Virus record (IMG/VR): IMGVR_UViG_3300034198_010578
Coordinates: 1 to 33,158 of that record
Direction: 5' to 3' (one strand)
Length of the DNA: 33,158 bases
Source: a virus
The notes under the pieces are model-generated. The model was not told where the DNA came from. It worked only from the letters and a program-made list of their open reading frames with translations, and did no database searches. Position numbers and translations under genes: made by a program. Shown in pieces: positions 23,801-32,399 of the stretch. The first letter of the stretch is position 1. Each line of letters starts with the position of its first letter.

Positions 23801-26634
23801 GCATGGCTCTCAATGCAGCACCAGAGTTTGCTGGCAAAGAAATGCTAACCTCAGCTTTAAGTATGGGTTCTATGGGTATGATGTTTGGTCCTTGGGGAGC
23901 AGCAGCGGGAGCAGCACTAGGATTAGTAACTAGCGGTATATCAACATTAATTGCAAAAGAAAAAGAACATCAAGCAATGGTTACTGCATCATTTACAGCA
24001 AGCAGCGATGCGATTAGCATGTTTGGTGGAACTTTACGTGATCAATCAATACATATTCACACATTTTCTAAAGAAATTGCTTTTACTTCAGAAGAAGCAA
24101 AAAAATTAAAAGAAAATGTAGATGCAATTGGAAAATTGAATGATAAATCAGGATTAAAATTAGTTGCTGATTCCATTAGTAAAATGGATACAGGAAGTTC
24201 TGTTATTGGAACTTTAAAGCAATATGCAGCAGCACAAGTTGCGGGAGGTATGGATCCAAAAGCTGTCAAACAGATGGTGGCAGCAATATTAGAATATTCA
24301 GGACAATCAAAATATCTTTCTGCTGCGTTAAAAGAAATTATTCCAGCTACAAAAGATGTAGAAACAGCTACATCAACTTTGATAAAAAAACTTGGAGATG
24401 CTGCAGGGGCTTCAGGAATTTTATCTGGTTCTTACGAAGGTTTAAATAAAAATCAAAAAAGATACGCTGATGGTTTACTCCAAACTCTTAATACAATTAT
24501 GGATACAAATACTTCTTGGGGAGATGCAGTAATTGCTGCAAAAGCTTTAGATAGAAGTGTTAGGGATACAGCACAAGCTTATAATTTATTAATTTTAGCT
24601 GCAAATGATGCTAAAGATTACACAACCGCTACATTATTACAAAAATATAATGATATGGGATTAAATCTTTCAGCTGCACAATTTTTGTTAAAATATAATC
24701 AAAGTAATGTTATCCCAAAAAATGCAACTAAAGAAGATTTGTTAAAGCTTGCAACTGATCCAAAATTAATTGCAGGTCTTATTAGACAAGGCGAACAACA
24801 AAAATTAAATTTGTGGATTGCAAGTCAAACAGTTACTGCACAACAAGCAGTTGCAACTTCATTACAAGATCAATTAAAAGCAGCTGAGAAAAAATTAAAA
24901 ATTGAACAAGAAAGTCAAAGAATTGCAAAAGCAATACATGATTTTGCAGTTACTCAAACAGATCTTGAAGGACAAATTCGAGTTGCTAGGTCACAAGGTG
25001 ATTATTTAAAGGTACAATCTTTACAACAACAATTAAGAGCTAAAACTTATGAATTTCAAGATACAACAACTAAAAGTCCAGCGCAATCATTAGTTGATAC
25101 TTTACAAGCAAAACTTGATAAACAAAATGCAAGTATTGCAAAATCTGAAGGATATTTAAAAACACTTTCAAATGAAGCTACTGACCCAAAACCTACTGTG
25201 TTAGATGAAGCAAGTATTAAATCGCTTGCAGACAAAATTGCAGCTGCTAATAAAGCAGGAAGTGTATCTGATGCAGTTGCTGGTCATGGACAAAGTACTA
25301 ATGTTCCAGTTAAAAATGTTGAAGCAAAAACATTAAAAGAAGCAGTTAAAGCAGCACAAGGTGGTAAGACCCCAACTACAACTTGGATGCCAGATCCAGG
25401 TGATCCTACTCGTTCATATAAAATATTTACTTGGAAAGGACAAGCTTATGCTGCAGATACTTTAACTGGTACAGAAATTTATAAATTTGATCAAACAAAG
25501 CAAAACGTGTATGGTCCAAAATTAAAATTAGCTTCTGGAGGACACATATCTGGAGCAGGATCTGCAACATCTGATTCAATACCCGCATATCTATCAAATG
25601 GAGAATATGTAATTAAAGCATCTTCAGTTAACAAATATGGCAAGGGAATGTTTGATTCATTAAATGCAGGTCATTTTGCAAATGGTGGTCAAGTTAATAA
25701 ACAAAGTTTCTGGAGCAAATTATTATTTGGTAGCAACAAACCTATAGTAATGAAAAATCCAAATACAGGAAAAATGGAACAGGTTCCTTTATTAAAGAAT
25801 GAAATGTCTTATGGTCCAGGGTCTATTGGCGGATTAATTGCAAAATTAAGTGAAGCAACATCTTTGGCATATAAGCCAGTTAATTTACTTAATCAATATA
25901 AAAATTATTTTAAGGCTAAGAACCTAGTTAAACAAGGTATGTACCATGGCGACTCTGCTATGTCTATGTCAGGCACATCTGTTTTGGATGGTTCATATGC
26001 AAGAGATGCTCATTATGGTATGGGATTCTTTAGCACCTCCAGCAAAAATGAAGCAGAAAGATATGCACAAGGATTTAATACAGGAATTGATACATATGGT
26101 CCAACTCATCAAGTAGCCAACATTCCATTTGGCAAATACATAGATTTTACAAAATCAATTAAATCTCAAAACTATGATTTGTGGAAAATGTTAGGCGGAA
26201 AAAATTATAATTATGCAGGACCAGAGTTAGGCAAAATGATGAATAATGCAGGACTTACTGGTTCTATTATGCCAAATATTAGATCTGGAAGAAATACTCC
26301 AAGTGCATTATGGTTAGCTTTAAATAAACCAGCAGGAACAGTATTAAAAGAACTTGGATCATTTGCTAATGGCGGAATGATAAATACACCTAAATATTCT
26401 ATGCCTTCATTTGCAGTAGGAACTCCAAATGTTCCATATGATATGATTGCTAAAATACATAAAGGAGAAGCAATTATACCCGCAAACATGAATAATGGTA
26501 CAATGGGTGGAACGTTTAATATTACTATAAATGCACAAAATGCTAATGCTAAAGAAGTAGCAATGGAAGTACAAAGAATTTTGAATCAAAGAGTTGGAAT
26601 GAATGGCTCGTTAAGTAAGGTGGGTGTTAAATAA
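20803..26634 (+). CDS. Tape measure protein with a possible ADP-ribosyltransferase-like domain
   Basis: This 1943-aa protein is the largest in the window, as expected for the tail-length ruler. Residues ~195-390 match the TP901-type core (VNDELIRLQKVYGSG; LAATGLQGNALLNATRESLR; AGVPAAQSANAIKSALASLI). Hydrophobic segments lie at ~535-567 and ~988-1051. A coiled coil spans ~1347-1425 (LQDQLKAAEKKLKIEQESQR). A Gly/Ile-Pro/Gly-Glu motif occurs three times, near 667 (DEIPAILQKGEAVIP), 1590 (DSIPAYLSNGEYVI) and 1885 (KIHKGEAIIP). Between the last two, residues ~1713-1853, is a compact domain with MYHGDS, HYGMGFFSTSSKNEAERYA and QVANIPFGKYIDF. This resembles ADP-ribosyltransferase folds (His1715, Tyr1754) but is unproven. 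A GIKSPSQEMAKIGKQ motif near residue 924 is usual in tape measures. GGAGG precedes the ATG. Confidence 0.9.
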   Translation: MARVELNIVALGDFKSVNSQIAALKAQVDLLNKSLMGTGVSQQLTKDLNSANAAFKSAMLSTGEFTASTVKLQAETDKFAHSLVNGKLKLTEYFSIIRNQSSAASAQMRALALEQTKLQNSIVMADPTKKGVFSVYTPTKINEVANATKIATNMQNLYNIAVQKGTQSLINWGKNTQWAGRQLTVGLTVPMAIFGNTAMKTFKDVNDELIRLQKVYGSGLTQPTADALATIKAQTIGLAKELASTMGIAVKDTAAMAADLAATGLQGNALLNATRESLRLAKLGEMDTQSAMKATVSLQNVYKLSTEDLSGAVNFLNAVENQTSTSLQDLVDGIPRVGPIVKQLGGSFKDTAIMMVAMKEAGVPAAQSANAIKSALASLINPTVAAKKAFADYNINLESIATTTKGNPIKMIMMLQSALKGLQPLAQAQLIEKLFGKFQEARIQALITNLGSATSQTKSAFDLMNASSGQLASIAAGEMKTATESTTGKFQRAIETIKADLIPIGEKVMQIATVLLKFGDSVANVFSNLPAPVKSLMGILAGGVALAGPLIMFTGVLGNFVGYILRGVFGLKSLISGSKTLGELLTPNLIASQQAASLFSTEILQDKNSVNLLNQAIRELTITIEGMATAMNAVNSVNVASSVASKLLLPGQPGFGKKFHTGKAAGDEIPAILQKGEAVIPEHVIDKVRTGNPLAAMQALNLINPSGGKAFEQGTDGTLLPTFYLEGPRGKGTGSMNSQLTAGKASGPELAAWTDKNGGYQTHTALMALMKSAGIDDEKAKIVGEKVHFAYKESIKKFAHNLSDKIVGRSAFAAYDQVIAQEFADNPQFIQQYENEKRMVGGVRTATTPRSDGRGVSGGSARWIRSAGSIIPYFAKSRRPGATQMHIVSDDFVDEMQTPKAIAAGITVEKNPREAYKKAAGIKSPSQEMAKIGKQMDQGLAQGMIQNQGLVVAAAEETAVEALIATENTAKGKGRFASRLKGMSSGKMMIGGSLAMMGGSMALNAAPEFAGKEMLTSALSMGSMGMMFGPWGAAAGAALGLVTSGISTLIAKEKEHQAMVTASFTASSDAISMFGGTLRDQSIHIHTFSKEIAFTSEEAKKLKENVDAIGKLNDKSGLKLVADSISKMDTGSSVIGTLKQYAAAQVAGGMDPKAVKQMVAAILEYSGQSKYLSAALKEIIPATKDVETATSTLIKKLGDAAGASGILSGSYEGLNKNQKRYADGLLQTLNTIMDTNTSWGDAVIAAKALDRSVRDTAQAYNLLILAANDAKDYTTATLLQKYNDMGLNLSAAQFLLKYNQSNVIPKNATKEDLLKLATDPKLIAGLIRQGEQQKLNLWIASQTVTAQQAVATSLQDQLKAAEKKLKIEQESQRIAKAIHDFAVTQTDLEGQIRVARSQGDYLKVQSLQQQLRAKTYEFQDTTTKSPAQSLVDTLQAKLDKQNASIAKSEGYLKTLSNEATDPKPTVLDEASIKSLADKIAAANKAGSVSDAVAGHGQSTNVPVKNVEAKTLKEAVKAAQGGKTPTTTWMPDPGDPTRSYKIFTWKGQAYAADTLTGTEIYKFDQTKQNVYGPKLKLASGGHISGAGSATSDSIPAYLSNGEYVIKASSVNKYGKGMFDSLNAGHFANGGQVNKQSFWSKLLFGSNKPIVMKNPNTGKMEQVPLLKNEMSYGPGSIGGLIAKLSEATSLAYKPVNLLNQYKNYFKAKNLVKQGMYHGDSAMSMSGTSVLDGSYARDAHYGMGFFSTSSKNEAERYAQGFNTGIDTYGPTHQVANIPFGKYIDFTKSIKSQNYDLWKMLGGKNYNYAGPELGKMMNNAGLTGSIMPNIRSGRNTPSALWLALNKPAGTVLKELGSFANGGMINTPKYSMPSFAVGTPNVPYDMIAKIHKGEAIIPANMNNGTMGGTFNITINAQNANAKEVAMEVQRILNQRVGMNGSLSKVGVK

Positions 26635-27320
26635 TGGCATATGCAATTAAGGCTGGTATATCAGTATCTGTTGATAACATTACTTGGTTCCCGCTTACCG
26701 ATCATAATCGTCAACCAATTAAGATAACATTTGAAGTTATTGAAAAAACTAATCGTATGGCTGATGGAACTTTAAGAAGATATGTTGTTGCAAGAAAACA
26801 CAAAATAGCAACAAGTTGGCAAATGGTTCCAAGCATAACATCTAACACTGTTGATTTAAATAAAGCGGGAGCATGGATGAGATCATTCTACGAAGCTAAT
26901 GTATTTAATCCTATATATGTAAGAGTGGTTGCTTCAAATGAAGGAAATTCTGCTGCAGATGTAAATGGAAATGTATTACCAGATGAAGATACATATGTAA
27001 ATTCATTCTATGCAAGTTCAAGAAAAACTATATCTGGAACATCTGGCTCTAGTACAATTACAGTAAATAACAATACTGGATTATTAAAGGGTATGTCAGT
27101 TACTGGAACAGGTATTAGGGCGGGAGTTAAAATAACAAATATATCTAGCAATACAATAACCCTATCTGGAACAAATACAGCAACAGTATCAGGAATAGGA
27201 ACATTTACTTCTAATACAATGGACTATGTTACATATATTACAAACTTTGATTATGAGGTTGTAAAAAGAAATAATTTTTACGATCTAGTCAATATTAACA
27301 TAGATTTTACGGAGGTATAA
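26634..27320 (+). CDS. Distal tail / minor tail protein with an inserted beta module
   Basis: This 228-aa protein follows the tape measure, the distal tail protein slot, overlapping it by one base with an AAGGTGGG site. The first part (ISVSVDNITWFPLTDHNRQP; VIEKTNRMADGTLRRYVVAR) and the last (YITNFDYEVVKRNNFYDLVN) are the body of the protein. Residues ~131-193 look like an insertion: a Gly/Thr/Ser-rich beta module (GTSGSSTITVNNNTGLLKGM then GTGIRAGVKITNISSNTITL) of a kind found in many unrelated phage surface proteins. The protein would form the ring linking tube and baseplate. Assignment by position and length. Confidence 0.7.
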   Translation: MAYAIKAGISVSVDNITWFPLTDHNRQPIKITFEVIEKTNRMADGTLRRYVVARKHKIATSWQMVPSITSNTVDLNKAGAWMRSFYEANVFNPIYVRVVASNEGNSAADVNGNVLPDEDTYVNSFYASSRKTISGTSGSSTITVNNNTGLLKGMSVTGTGIRAGVKITNISSNTITLSGTNTATVSGIGTFTSNTMDYVTYITNFDYEVVKRNNFYDLVNINIDFTEV

Positions 27321-30300
27321 TGTTAGGTACAAGTGCTGTAAAACAATACTTTTCTACAGGTAGTTCTCATTATTTAACTCCTGCAATTTCAGCAGAATGG
27401 AATTATAATCTATTTTATGAACCACATATTACTTTTTCTGGAGATGGAACTAAGTTTGCATTTGATGGCACTGGCGGAACAAAGAATTGGAAGACTGCTG
27501 CAAATTGGTCATGTACATCAGGAGTAACTGCTTTATATGCAAAAGATGATGTGAATAGGTATGGCATGGGCAAAGTAACTACATCCTACCCTATTCTAAA
27601 TTTGCTGGGCAGCAAAGCAGCAGTTGCAAATCTTCCAAGTTCAGGAAATACATTAAACGATGAATGGTTTGTAAATGCTGATAATACATTTTATATTTGG
27701 AATGGATCAAGTTGGACAAAAGATATTCCAACTACAAGACCATGTTTACAATTTACATCAACCGCAACTTCGGGTACAGCAACAATAAATGTGCCAATTT
27801 CAGGCGGAGCAAATGATACTTACAAAATAGTATTTTATGCCAAAGTAAAAGAAACGGGGGATGCAACTAATCCTTCCCCAAGTGTATACCTAACTGCTTT
27901 AACATACATTGATTATCATAGAACAAATTCATCGGCACACGTTGTTGATAGTGCTTTATGGACTAAATATGAAGTATATGTAAGTTCAAGGCCACAAGAT
28001 ACTACATATTCTTCATTTGATCTTAAGTTAGGTTTTGCTTCAGAAGATTCTGTATCTCAATCATATACAATATTAATTGATCAAGTTGAAATGTATAAAA
28101 CTAGCTCATATGAATATCAATATGGTAATTTGTGGCAAACTAAATCAGTGTTTGGTGCATTTAGACCAGGAGAAAGTTATGTTCCATCTGGGAATGCTTT
28201 AACACCGCTTCCTGCAGATTTTAGAAAAATTAAAGGGGCTACAAACTTGCAAGATAAATATATGCCATGTAGCCCAGTTTCTTATCACCCAACATTAATA
28301 AGTAAGCCTACTGACATACCTGGATTTAAAAATGGAATGATATCCGACTATTCAGTTTATAGATATTTTGTTTCAGATCTTAATAATCAAAAAATTGGAG
28401 CAAAGTATGATCAAATACTTGCAACCAATAAAATAGTTATTAAGTTTAGTTTAGCTTATTCTAAACCAGCACAACTATCGTTAACCTTAAGAAATACAGT
28501 AACTTCTACTTATTATCAAAAAACTCTTATCGCTGCTGATATTTCAGATGCTGGAGTGTGCATTCTTTATTTACAATCAGACGGATCTTGGTCCACAACC
28601 CCTTGGACTGTAATGCCAACTTTTGATCTTTCTGGCAATATTACTAGATATCAATCAATTAATGAAATTACTATTACACAGCAATCATCAAATTTAATTA
28701 AATCAGGAGTTACATCAAATACAAATTTGCAAAATGAAATGAAGCGTTTACAAATTATTGAATTATCCCCAAGACTAGAATTAGATTTAAGTAGTTTTGC
28801 AATGGAAACAGACACAACTGTTGAGCTAGATAACAAATCAAACCCACTTCCTATTTCAGCAATATCTTCAAATAGTGCAACAATTACTCTTTCCAATATT
28901 CCATTTGTAGTAAGTAACCATGTATTAAGTTTATTTTCTAATAACTCCAGCACTTCACCTCTTAAAGGTTTGTTTAAAAAGAATGTAAAATTTTATATTA
29001 ATTATTTAATTAGAGATAATGTAGAAAATGCACAAGCAAAAGACAAAGTAATCCCAGGAGGAGTCTACTACGCAGACTCCTGGGATGGACAAGATATTCA
29101 AAAAACTAGAGTTCAACTCTATGATATAACAAAATATTTACATTTATTATCTCCAACAGATTATGTATCTTATTCTCAAGATGTATTTACAGTAATTAGT
29201 AACATTTTAGATTTTGCGGGATTTACAGATTATGATTATGATGATCTTAGAAGGATAACTCAAGATAAATATAAACTGATAGATGGAACAAATACGGTAA
29301 ATAGTCATCCGATATCTATGAGATACTTCTTTGTAGATGGACAAAATCAAAAAGTATTTGATGTATTAAAAGAAATATTTGAAGTTTATCAGATTGGAGC
29401 ATACGTAGATGCATATGGTGTTCTTAAATTTATTAACTTAGAGCAGATACTCCAGTATACAAAACCAGATATGTTACTTCATGATAATCCAATGCCACAA
29501 GATATTGCTGTTCCAATATATGAACAAGATTTGACAGTAACAAGCAATATAGTCCAAGATACTTATACTGAAACAGTTAAAGTTAAACTTGGTAAAGCTA
29601 CATTAAAATATAAATCACCACAAGTAAATACATGGTTCCCTGCAAGTGGTAGTTCAACTTTACAAAGCGTAGAAACTTCTCGTGTTACTGTAAGCCACGT
29701 TCTTTGGAATTTAGAACAAGAAGAGGTTGTTCCATTTAATTTATTATTTAATGACATGTTAATAGAACATAATTCATTACAAATTGATCCAAGTGAAACT
29801 GATACTAATTCATCTAGTAAAAGATTATTTAGGCAGTACCCTATAGACCATGTAGGATATTGTTTAATTGAAGGTGAAATTGTAAATTTTACAGATAAAC
29901 AATACTGCGTTGAAGCTTATAGCGGTCCTAATCTTAATGGAACTATGAAAAAATATTTTTATAATATTTCAAATTCAACGGATTTAGAAAGAGCAACACA
30001 TGAAGCATCAGGTATTGTTGGATTAAATGGTTCTTATAAATACTATCCAACAGGTGTTATTGCAAATATTCAAAGAGGATTGTTTAATACCCCAGTCAGA
30101 GATCACTTAGTAATTAATAATCTTACAAATTTAAATAAAAAACTTGTTAAACAAAGTGGTAAAGATGCAGCAATTGATACTGCAAATGGGTCTATAGTGC
30201 TTTCAGCGTCAAATAATAATTTTACAGAATATGCTGCAGCAAATAATGGAATAGAAGAAGTAAGCAATACTATTAATGGTTATAATACTTTTTCTACAAA

Positions 30301-31561
30301 AATGTTAATTGGTGTAAATTCTGGGAACAATAAGTTAGACGGGTTTGAATCTGGAATGACAATCGGTATAGGAACTCAACAAGCAATTCATATAAGTTTA
30401 ACCCAAGATACAGCAAAACAATATAAAGATAGAAATGGCATTATAATGTCAGGATTTTCTTTAAGAGTTTATAAATATGGTACAGATGGATTACCTATAA
30501 CTTTGTTGAATAACAATGTTCAAAAAGTAGATATTACCGAAGCAATATTTAACCAATCTGCACAATACCCCCCAAAATCACCATTTGAAGATTTTGGAAA
30601 ATATGTTAACTTAAAATTTGTTAAAATATCAAACACAACTTATGAAATATATATAAACAAAAATAAAATTAACATAGATGCAATACACATAACTGATATT
30701 AATTCTAATATTTTAAACACAAGTGGAAAGTTTGGAATATTTGTAAGAGGTGCAACAGGCTCAGTAGCATTTACAGAACTTTATGCTTGTCAATCAAGAC
30801 TAAACAATCCTAATACATATTACCATTATGAAGAACAAGGGTTTGCAGATACAATTTTAAATGGAAAAAACTTATTTGAAATGAATTATATGATGCAAGC
30901 ACAACCACAAATTGTTGGTATTAATTATTATGATGTTAAAAATGATTTAGCTAATTCTTCAGCCTTAACTGCTATACCATTAAAAGTTAAATATAATTGG
31001 GATTACCTAGATGACCCATCATTAACATATAAAGCAGGTTTAAACCCACCATATAAAACAATGAAGGTTTATGAAAATTCACTTAATTATTCAACAATTC
31101 ATTATTCAGGGGCGAGAGCTAAATTTGCAATAATTAATAGTTCTCCAGGAATGGTTTATATAAAACATGCTTCAGATTACACTAACCCATTTAATATTGA
31201 ATTTAATATAAGTACCAAAAATATGATCTCTTTGGGTAATGAAACTGTTATTGAAAAAATATTTGACTATACAAATATATCAGAATCAATAGAAATTTCT
31301 TCAAATTGGGTCCAAACTAAAAAAGCAGCCAATAATATTTTAAAGACTATATTTAAAGCAATTGATGGGTTTAGTAGAGATACTCAAATATCTATTTATG
31401 GAAATCCTTTGTTTGAAATAGGTGATGTAGTTCACATTCAATACAGCCTTAAGAATATTGGAGAAAATGAGACATCCTCAAATAGGTATTTTGTTCAAGG
31501 AATTAGTCAAACATTCCAAGAAGGACTAAAAACTGTATTGACATTAAACCAAATTGCATGA
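27320..31561 (+). CDS. Large baseplate hub / minor tail protein
   Basis: This 1413-aa protein has a GGAGG site and a one-base overlap with the previous gene. Residues ~95-136 carry the module ending FYIWNGSSWTKD, also found twice in the collagen-like fibre. Residues ~140-260 look like a carbohydrate-binding-type beta sandwich. Residues ~560-800 look hub-like (VQLYDITKYLHLLSPTDYVS; QKVFDVLKEIFEVYQIGAYV; DAYGVLKFINLEQ), and the closing ~100 residues (IYGNPLFEIGDVVHIQYSLK; RYFVQGISQTFQEGLKTVLT) are typical of gp27-like hub proteins. An inserted beta domain at ~955-1160 is LamG-like (FGIFVRGATGSVAFTELYAC at its end). The protein is probably the baseplate hub with added sugar-binding parts. No peptidase or lysin motif is seen. 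Confidence 0.78.
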   Translation: MLGTSAVKQYFSTGSSHYLTPAISAEWNYNLFYEPHITFSGDGTKFAFDGTGGTKNWKTAANWSCTSGVTALYAKDDVNRYGMGKVTTSYPILNLLGSKAAVANLPSSGNTLNDEWFVNADNTFYIWNGSSWTKDIPTTRPCLQFTSTATSGTATINVPISGGANDTYKIVFYAKVKETGDATNPSPSVYLTALTYIDYHRTNSSAHVVDSALWTKYEVYVSSRPQDTTYSSFDLKLGFASEDSVSQSYTILIDQVEMYKTSSYEYQYGNLWQTKSVFGAFRPGESYVPSGNALTPLPADFRKIKGATNLQDKYMPCSPVSYHPTLISKPTDIPGFKNGMISDYSVYRYFVSDLNNQKIGAKYDQILATNKIVIKFSLAYSKPAQLSLTLRNTVTSTYYQKTLIAADISDAGVCILYLQSDGSWSTTPWTVMPTFDLSGNITRYQSINEITITQQSSNLIKSGVTSNTNLQNEMKRLQIIELSPRLELDLSSFAMETDTTVELDNKSNPLPISAISSNSATITLSNIPFVVSNHVLSLFSNNSSTSPLKGLFKKNVKFYINYLIRDNVENAQAKDKVIPGGVYYADSWDGQDIQKTRVQLYDITKYLHLLSPTDYVSYSQDVFTVISNILDFAGFTDYDYDDLRRITQDKYKLIDGTNTVNSHPISMRYFFVDGQNQKVFDVLKEIFEVYQIGAYVDAYGVLKFINLEQILQYTKPDMLLHDNPMPQDIAVPIYEQDLTVTSNIVQDTYTETVKVKLGKATLKYKSPQVNTWFPASGSSTLQSVETSRVTVSHVLWNLEQEEVVPFNLLFNDMLIEHNSLQIDPSETDTNSSSKRLFRQYPIDHVGYCLIEGEIVNFTDKQYCVEAYSGPNLNGTMKKYFYNISNSTDLERATHEASGIVGLNGSYKYYPTGVIANIQRGLFNTPVRDHLVINNLTNLNKKLVKQSGKDAAIDTANGSIVLSASNNNFTEYAAANNGIEEVSNTINGYNTFSTKMLIGVNSGNNKLDGFESGMTIGIGTQQAIHISLTQDTAKQYKDRNGIIMSGFSLRVYKYGTDGLPITLLNNNVQKVDITEAIFNQSAQYPPKSPFEDFGKYVNLKFVKISNTTYEIYINKNKINIDAIHITDINSNILNTSGKFGIFVRGATGSVAFTELYACQSRLNNPNTYYHYEEQGFADTILNGKNLFEMNYMMQAQPQIVGINYYDVKNDLANSSALTAIPLKVKYNWDYLDDPSLTYKAGLNPPYKTMKVYENSLNYSTIHYSGARAKFAIINSSPGMVYIKHASDYTNPFNIEFNISTKNMISLGNETVIEKIFDYTNISESIEISSNWVQTKKAANNILKTIFKAIDGFSRDTQISIYGNPLFEIGDVVHIQYSLKNIGENETSSNRYFVQGISQTFQEGLKTVLTLNQIA

Positions 31562-31574
31562 TATACCATTAAAA

Positions 31575-31583
31575 TGATATAAT
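31575..31583 (+). promoter_or_regulatory. Extended -10 promoter for the last tail genes
   Basis: TGATATAAT lies at 31575-31583. A weak TTGCAT at 31554-31559 has an 18-base spacer. A short leader with GGGGGAG (31587-31593) leads to ATG 31599. It lies in a 37-nt gap, the only sizeable gap downstream of the tape measure. Confidence 0.6.
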
Positions 31584-31598
31584 TTAGGGGGAGACAAT

Positions 31599-32399
31599 AT
31601 GACCGTATCAAACAATTCAAGTCAAAGACCAGCAACTGGTCTAGCTGCCTCTGTCAAAAAAAGAGAAATATATGTAATTTCAGAGACAGACCCTAGATCA
31701 AAGGATTTACAATACCTTAAATCAGTCTCAGGACAGGTTATAGTCCTTTCAGAAATAGAATATGCAAAGTATGTTAACTCCCTTGCAAGCGGTAGCGGTA
31801 GTGGCTCCTGGGACTTTCTGGATGCATCAGAAAATGCTGAAGACTATGGTAATTTAAACACTACTCTAGTTCCTCCTGTAAGTTTAATTTGGGATTCAGT
31901 AGACCCAGATTCTACAAACTTTGTCACAATAGATGGACAAGTTTTAGTAGATTTAACAATTAGCTTTGATCCAGGAGTTTTAGGCGGGGACGATACAATA
32001 GAGTATAGAGTCCATTTTGAACCTATATCAGACAATACAACAATAACTAAAATTAATGCATCTACATTAAATACAGTAACAGCAACATCTTCAACAATTT
32101 CTATAAGTTGGAATGAAATTCCAAAAGCCACATCTTATTATATTTATGCATCTGGTGCAAATTTACCAGGAACTTTTGGTCAAGAAAGCACAGAATATTT
32201 AGAAGATGCAGCAATTAATAATGTTAAAGGAATTCATACTTGGGTATTAAATCAAAGTGATTCTCCTAAATATGGCGGGGGATCAGTTCCAAGTACTTTT
32301 ATCGGAGAGTATCAATTCTATATAGCGGTAGTTTATGATGACAAAACAACATCTACTACAGTAAATTCTGGGGCAGTGGGGTGGACAGTAAATGTTTAA
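31599..32399 (+). CDS. Tail protein with fibronectin-III-like beta domain
   Basis: This 266-aa protein has a GGGGGAG ribosome-binding site and its own promoter. The N-terminal ~70 residues (RPATGLAASVKKREIYVISE; LKSVSGQVIVLSEIEYAKYV) are charged and may dock to the baseplate. A Gly/Ser linker follows (LASGSGSGSWDFLD, ~64-77). The rest looks like one or two FN3-type sandwiches: STISISWNEIPKATSYYIYA is the typical B-C strand pair, and YQFYIAVVYDDKTTSTTVNS closes the fold. FN3 domains in tails usually make weak surface contacts. Exact role unknown. It overlaps the next gene by 8 nt. Confidence 0.72.
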   Translation: MTVSNNSSQRPATGLAASVKKREIYVISETDPRSKDLQYLKSVSGQVIVLSEIEYAKYVNSLASGSGSGSWDFLDASENAEDYGNLNTTLVPPVSLIWDSVDPDSTNFVTIDGQVLVDLTISFDPGVLGGDDTIEYRVHFEPISDNTTITKINASTLNTVTATSSTISISWNEIPKATSYYIYASGANLPGTFGQESTEYLEDAAINNVKGIHTWVLNQSDSPKYGGGSVPSTFIGEYQFYIAVVYDDKTTSTTVNSGAVGWTVNV

